Source of the DNA: CAZLKN01 sp964560135
GTDB taxonomy: Bacteria > Actinomycetota > JAICYB01
Length of the DNA: 64,000 nucleotides
Direction: 5' to 3'
Assembly: GCA_964560135.1 (NCBI GenBank)
Contig: CAZLKN010000004.1
Coordinates: forward strand, 55,806 to 119,805
Shown here: in pieces, positions 59,723 through 64,000 of the stretch
How positions within the stretch are numbered: position 1 is the first letter of the stretch
Layout: every line of letters begins with the position of its first letter
Notes under the pieces: generated by a model
The model's input: only the letters and a program-made list of their open reading frames with translations
Database searches by the model: none
Told to the model about the DNA's origin: nothing
Translations under genes and position numbers: made by a program

Positions 59723-60670
59723 TCAATAGCCTTCGTCGAGATCTACCACGTTGCGCAGCGGCGCACCCTCCAGCCAACGGCGCAGGTTGTCCACGAAGAT
59801 CGCCCCCGCACGCTTCATGTATCCGGGATGCCAGCCGCTGACGTGGGGGGTGATGAGAACGTTCGGCGTGGTCCACAGGGGATGGTCCCCCGGCAGGGGT
59901 TCGGGATCCATCACATCGAGGCATGCGAACGCCGGCCGTCCCATCCGCAGGCCGTCGAGGAGCGCGTCGGTGTCGACGGTTCCGCCGCGTCCGGCGTTGG
60001 TGAAGATGCATCCCTCGGGCATCGCCGCGAATTCACGGCGTCCGACGAATCCTTGCGTCGCCGAGGTGAGCGGAAGCGTGTTGAAGACGACGTCGGCGGT
60101 CGCGAAGAACGCCTCGCGGTCCGACGGTCCGTGCATCTGTTCGACGTCCGGATGCGGTTCGCCCGTGCGCCGCAGGCCGATCACACGCATCCCGAAGGCA
60201 CGTCCGATCCTCGCCGAGTGGCCCCCGACGGCGCCCACGCCCAGCACGCCGAGCGTCCGGCCGGCGAGCATACCGACGCCGGTCGTGTAGTCCTCGAGAC
60301 CCCATGTGGCTTCCCGTTGGGCGTCCCACAACGGAGGCAGTCGCCTGAGGACGGCCAGGGTCATCGCGAACAGATGCTCGCTGATGGGCTCGGCGTGAAT
60401 GCCACTCGCGTTCGTCAACGTGATGTCACGGTCACGCAGAGTCTGGAGCGGTGCCTTGTCGGCTCCGGCTCCCACCTGCTGCACCCATGCCAGTGCGGGC
60501 AGGGCCGCCACACGATCCTCGTCGGCGTGCCCGAAGAGGACGTTCACCTCCGGCGCCAACGAGCGGTCGGCGTCCAGGTCGGCCTGGGTGACCACTTGGA
60601 GATCGGGAGCCATCTCCGCGATCGTCCGGCGCAGCGACGGGTGGTCGTGGTCGACGAGGATCGTGGTCAT
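59723..60670 (-). CDS. D-isomer-specific 2-hydroxyacid dehydrogenase
   Basis: A 315-residue NAD(P)-dependent enzyme. Cofactor motif GVLGVGAVGGHSA, catalytic Arg in NAGRGGTVD, Glu in DVMDPEPL and His in ITPHVSGWHP. It would interconvert a 2-hydroxyacid and a 2-keto acid (glyoxylate/hydroxypyruvate-type). It overlaps the upstream gene by 4 bases and precedes RraA by 14. Confidence 0.92.
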   Translation of the reverse strand: MTTILVDHDHPSLRRTIAEMAPDLQVVTQADLDADRSLAPEVNVLFGHADEDRVAALPALAWVQQVGAGADKAPLQTLRDRDITLTNASGIHAEPISEHLFAMTLAVLRRLPPLWDAQREATWGLEDYTTGVGMLAGRTLGVLGVGAVGGHSARIGRAFGMRVIGLRRTGEPHPDVEQMHGPSDREAFFATADVVFNTLPLTSATQGFVGRREFAAMPEGCIFTNAGRGGTVDTDALLDGLRMGRPAFACLDVMDPEPLPGDHPLWTTPNVLITPHVSGWHPGYMKRAGAIFVDNLRRWLEGAPLRNVVDLDEGY

Positions 60671-62343
60671 GGCAGGTCCTTCCCATCTCGGATCATGGTC
60701 GAATCCCTCGCCGGGTCACCCAGAGCCCGGCCCGCCCGCGCCGCCGCGAGGATCGGCTCGGTGAGCGGCGACGGGTCCAGCAGCATCTCACGGGTGGGGT
60801 GAACCAAGGACGGGAGAACACCGACGCGTTCGTAGCAGTCGAGCATGGGCCGTCCACCGATGGCCTTCCCCTCGATGGGCCAGTACGTCACGCACCGGGT
60901 GTAGGGCTCGAACAGCAGACGGTTGACCGGAGAGCATGCTCTGGCCACCTGGTCGGCATCCAGGTACCAGTCCTTTCCCCACATGAAACCGATGGGGGCC
61001 ACCTGCGAGAAGGCCTGCCAGGGAGCGATGACCTCGTTGATCCCTTCTCCCCCGACGACCATCGGGCCCAGCGCCTCGTGAACGTCGGCGAGGATCCGAT
61101 CCATCCCCTGGGCGACGTTCAGCCCGTCCACGAGGCCCCCGGCGTGGTTGTAGCCGTGGAAGGTCTGGTCGATGAAAACCCCGTCGAACGGATACCTGTC
61201 CAGGACACCGGAGAGCGTTCGCACGAACCACTCCCGCCATCTCCGGCTGCCGGGATGGATGTAGGCGAGGTCGATCGGGGATTGGCCGGGAACCGGCCAG
61301 TGCCAGGCGAGCGGCTCCCCGGTGAACGGATCGGCGAGGTGGAATTCCCGCAGCTGCTCGTAGGCCCCGCCGTGGACGTCGACCGCGAAGACGTTCGTGT
61401 GGGGGATCACCCGATAGCCGAGGCCGTGGAGGTCGTCCACGAACCCGGGGATGTGGTCGGCGGCTTCGTAGACCGGATAGTTCCGATCGTAGGGGTCGCT
61501 GCGCCACTCCGGTAGGTGGATCAGCGTCGCCCGTGGGTCGACGTGCCCGGCGAGCTCGCGGGCGAAATCCATATCGGTAGGTGCGAAGCTCACGAACAAT
61601 CGCACCTCGGACGCCCAGTCCGGGGTCGCGGCGGGCCCGGAGCGCGACAACATCCAACGTTGGTAGCGGGAGATCGGCTCGTCCCGCCAGTCACCCCGGT
61701 ACGCGGAGAACCTCCACGCGAGCCCTTCCGCGGTGCGCCGCCCGCCGAAGGGGGCCTGCTCCTCGGTCCGGAACGTCAGATCGCTCGCCTCCGCAGACCG
61801 ACCGAGGCCCAGGGTCTTGCTCCGCAGATCCGGATCCTCGGCGTGGACCATCGCACCGGCTCCGTCCCCGTGCGCGATCACCATCGCCGCCGACCACGTC
61901 CGCGGCCACTGGAACTCGAACGCCGGCAACAGGTCGTGGTCGGTCCCGAAGCGCATCCCGGCCAGCGCCGGGACATGCAGCTCGAGGCTCGCCTCGACGG
62001 CCAGATGGACGCTGACCCCCGCCACGTCCCCGCGTGCGGACAGGATGCGGGGCGTCAACACGAGGTCGCCGGTGGACTCGTCGGCCTGCACGACGAGCTC
62101 TCCCACGCCCTCGGGCGCATCCACCGTGATCGCCAAGACCAGCTCGCAGCGACGTTCGACGGTGACGGCGCCTCGCAGCCATACCGTGTCCCCGCCGGCA
62201 TCCACGAGGCCGAGACCACCGGATGGTCCGACGATCGGCATCCCACTGCGCGACCGGATGGAACGCACCCGGGGGCCGTCGAGCTCCGCCGACCAGTCCT
62301 TCCCGTCCAAGGTGACGCGGGTCCCGTCGACCCCGATGGCCAT
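60667..62343 (-). CDS. Putative glycoside hydrolase-like TIM-barrel protein (DUF6259-like)
   Basis: A 558-residue protein. The N-terminal ~220 residues look like a beta-sandwich; the rest is barrel-like with VIPHTNVFAVDVHGG, FDGVFIDQTFHGYNH (a likely acidic active-site strand) and MVVGGEGINEVIAPW. The arrangement resembles DUF6259 and clan GH-D-type hydrolases, but I cannot name a family firmly. ATG at 62343 with GGAAGGAAG upstream. First gene of the operon with the hydroxyacid dehydrogenase and RraA genes; divergent from SBP 4. Confidence 0.65.
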   Translation of the reverse strand: MAIGVDGTRVTLDGKDWSAELDGPRVRSIRSRSGMPIVGPSGGLGLVDAGGDTVWLRGAVTVERRCELVLAITVDAPEGVGELVVQADESTGDLVLTPRILSARGDVAGVSVHLAVEASLELHVPALAGMRFGTDHDLLPAFEFQWPRTWSAAMVIAHGDGAGAMVHAEDPDLRSKTLGLGRSAEASDLTFRTEEQAPFGGRRTAEGLAWRFSAYRGDWRDEPISRYQRWMLSRSGPAATPDWASEVRLFVSFAPTDMDFARELAGHVDPRATLIHLPEWRSDPYDRNYPVYEAADHIPGFVDDLHGLGYRVIPHTNVFAVDVHGGAYEQLREFHLADPFTGEPLAWHWPVPGQSPIDLAYIHPGSRRWREWFVRTLSGVLDRYPFDGVFIDQTFHGYNHAGGLVDGLNVAQGMDRILADVHEALGPMVVGGEGINEVIAPWQAFSQVAPIGFMWGKDWYLDADQVARACSPVNRLLFEPYTRCVTYWPIEGKAIGGRPMLDCYERVGVLPSLVHPTREMLLDPSPLTEPILAAARAGRALGDPARDSTMIRDGKDLP

Positions 62344-62449
62344 CGTCTTCCTTCCCGCCCGCACCCGGGCCGCGTCGAATACTTCTGGTATAACTGGCCA
62401 CACTGGACGGACACAAGGTTCGCCTGTCGCGGGCAGAGGGAGCTACCAC

Positions 62450-64000
62450 GTGAGGTCGGATCCGACCGATGCCAAGGGACCGGTTCCCAGGCCACGTTCG
62501 GCGGGCGTCGTATACACGGGGGTCACCCTCGTGCTGGTGGCCGTCATCGGGCTCGTCGCACTCACGGCCACCCAGCCCCCACCGCCGACGATCGCCGAGT
62601 TCGCGCCCCAGGCCGTCGAGAGGATCGAGGAAGCTCCGAGCGAGCAGACGAGCGCGTTCGGCGCCGGGGAGGGCGGCCTCGGAACGGGCGGAGCTGCGAT
62701 CCCGACCCCACCTCCGGTCGATGAGGATCCTCCGGCGGTCGACGTACCACGCGTACGACGCTGCATCGGCGACCCCCCGCGGCAGATCGAAGATCCTCAG
62801 TCGCCGCCGTGCGTCCCGTACTGGGACGGGGACAACGGAGGGAACACCTGGAGGGGCGTCACGGGAACGGAGATCATCGTGGCGCGTCCCGGCGGGAGCG
62901 ATCTCGGACGGCGCGAACGGGCCTACGTCTCGTTCTTCAATCGACGGTTCGAGCTCTACGGACGCCGCATCACCCTCGTGCCCCTCGAGGTACCGGACGG
63001 CGGCGATCCGGACCCCGCGGCGATGTCCTCGGACGCCGAGGCCGTGGACGCCGAGATCGGCGCCTTCGCCTCACTGTCGTATCCCGACCGAGCTGGCGTC
63101 GAGTCCTACTACTACGACCATCTGGCTCGCCGGAACATCCTGAGTGTCGCGGGACGCGCGACCATGTCGACCGAGACGCACTACGGACGGATGGATCCCT
63201 ACCAGTGGAACTATCTCGCCGCCGCGGACACCGTCTTCCGGAACCTCGGCGAATGGTACTGCGGCACCCTCGCGGGCCGGCCCGCCCGCCATGCGGGTTC
63301 GGGTATCGACAGCTCGGGGACACGGAAGCTGGGCGTGATCGTGGAAACCGCTCACGATGGCTCCTTGCCGGACGTGACGGAGCTGCAGACCGTCCTCGAC
63401 GGCTGCAGCACCACAGAGGTCGTGTGGAGCGAGAACAAGCGCGGCGACGGCGGCGACGGGACCTCGGCGATCCTCCGTCTCAGCACCCAGGACGTCACCA
63501 CGGTGCTGTGCCTCTGCCATCAGGGCGAGCTCGCGTTCAACTACATGGTCAACGCGACGTCCCAGGGATTCTTCCCCGAATGGCTGGTATCGACGTACCT
63601 CTACCACGACTCCGACGTCGGCGGCCAGACCTACCCGGCAGAGCACCGCTCGCGCGCGTTCGGGATCTCGTTCATGAACAAAGCCCTGCCCCCGGAGGAC
63701 ATGCCACGGTACTGGGCCGCCAAAGAGGCCGATCCGGAGGAGGATGCCCGGGTCGAACTCAATCCCTTCAACATCTACAAGCAGTTGTTGCTGCTGGCCT
63801 CCGGCATCCAGATGGCTGGACCGGACCTGAATCCCGAAGCCCTCCGTGACGGGCTGTTCGGTGCGCGCTTCCCGAACCCGGGGTGCGGGGGGCCGCCCTA
63901 TTACCAGGCATGCGTCGACTTCGGTCCCCGCAACCACACGATGAACGCCGATGCGGCGACGATCTGGTTCGACCCCTCGGCCCGCTCGTACCAGGCGGCA
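62450..64000 (+). CDS. Membrane-anchored LIV-type substrate-binding protein 4 (cut by right edge)
   Basis: GTG at 62450 (GAGGGAG upstream) opens a frame that runs uninterrupted for 517 codons to the window edge. Anchor VVYTGVTLVLVAVIGLVALTATQ, then PPPPTIAEFAPQAVERIEEAP, RCIGDPPRQIEDPQSPPC, PYWDGDNGG, FNRRFELYGRRITL, FFPEWLVSTYLYH, SGIQMAGPDLNPEAL and FPNPGCGGPPYYQAC, all as in SBPs 2 and 3. Only the last ~30 residues should be missing. Divergent from the DUF6259-like operon with 106 bases between the starts. Confidence 0.85.
   Translation, partial: MRSDPTDAKGPVPRPRSAGVVYTGVTLVLVAVIGLVALTATQPPPPTIAEFAPQAVERIEEAPSEQTSAFGAGEGGLGTGGAAIPTPPPVDEDPPAVDVPRVRRCIGDPPRQIEDPQSPPCVPYWDGDNGGNTWRGVTGTEIIVARPGGSDLGRRERAYVSFFNRRFELYGRRITLVPLEVPDGGDPDPAAMSSDAEAVDAEIGAFASLSYPDRAGVESYYYDHLARRNILSVAGRATMSTETHYGRMDPYQWNYLAAADTVFRNLGEWYCGTLAGRPARHAGSGIDSSGTRKLGVIVETAHDGSLPDVTELQTVLDGCSTTEVVWSENKRGDGGDGTSAILRLSTQDVTTVLCLCHQGELAFNYMVNATSQGFFPEWLVSTYLYHDSDVGGQTYPAEHRSRAFGISFMNKALPPEDMPRYWAAKEADPEEDARVELNPFNIYKQLLLLASGIQMAGPDLNPEALRDGLFGARFPNPGCGGPPYYQACVDFGPRNHTMNADAATIWFDPSARSYQAA

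Noticed and set aside
1..64000. CRISPR arrays, tRNA or rRNA genes, transposases, integrases or prophage genes
   Set aside because: None was recognisable by eye on either strand. The rearrangements seen have no associated mobile-element gene in the window.

Overview
The window is high-GC, almost entirely coding, and has actinobacterial-looking genes with many GTG and some TTG starts. A LutABC lactate module, LIV-type transporter fusions, phytanoyl-CoA-type dioxygenases, a sulfatase and many glycoside hydrolases suggest an uncultured actinobacterium (possibly Acidimicrobiia) living on complex, perhaps sulfated, glycans. That placement is inference from gene content. The assembly looks metagenomic: a 100-N gap at 52983-53082 is flanked on both sides by the same 55 bases.

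Left part (1-15.2 kb). A minus-strand operon encodes a LIV-type permease fusion (LivH-LivM), an MFS domain fused to two LIV-type ATPases, and a MoxR ATPase cut by the left edge. Next come a heterodimeric ABC exporter pair (minus), then lutABC and a lipoprotein gene (plus), then a zinc-type dehydrogenase (minus).

Middle part (15.3-47.8 kb). This is a catabolic island for deoxysugars, pentoses and glycans. It holds four enolase-superfamily dehydratases, a fuconolactonase-like amidohydrolase, a DUF4432 aldose-epimerase-like protein, a sugar isomerase of the L-arabinose/L-fucose isomerase type, an L-rhamnose mutarotase, a DHDPS-family lyase, a Gfo/Idh/MocA oxidoreductase, a sulfatase, five PhyH-type dioxygenases, hydrolases resembling GH5, GH53, GH51 and GH106, and DeoR and FCD regulators. 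Broken genes are numerous: fragments of GH51, PHP, Gfo/Idh, acyl-CoA synthetase and substrate-binding-protein genes, and a three-gene mosaic.

Right part (47.8-64 kb). A GH2 enzyme, two GH51-type enzymes, an FAH-family 2-keto-3-deoxy-sugar-acid enzyme, a hydrolase-like TIM-barrel protein, a D-2-hydroxyacid dehydrogenase and an RraA-family protein are interleaved with membrane-anchored substrate-binding proteins (SBPs). Four paralogous SBPs lie in the window (43.2, 48.3, 52.9 and 62.5 kb; the last is cut by the right edge).

How it may work together (inference). Hydrolases and the sulfatase release sugars; the anchored SBPs capture ligands and may share one LIV-type core transporter. Dehydrogenase, lactonase, dehydratase and FAH-family enzymes run non-phosphorylative oxidation of 6-deoxy sugars and pentoses, and LutABC would recover the lactate formed from fucose or rhamnose. 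Three loci carry an identical 22-bp operator-like element, and further loci carry variants, which suggests one regulon across the island.
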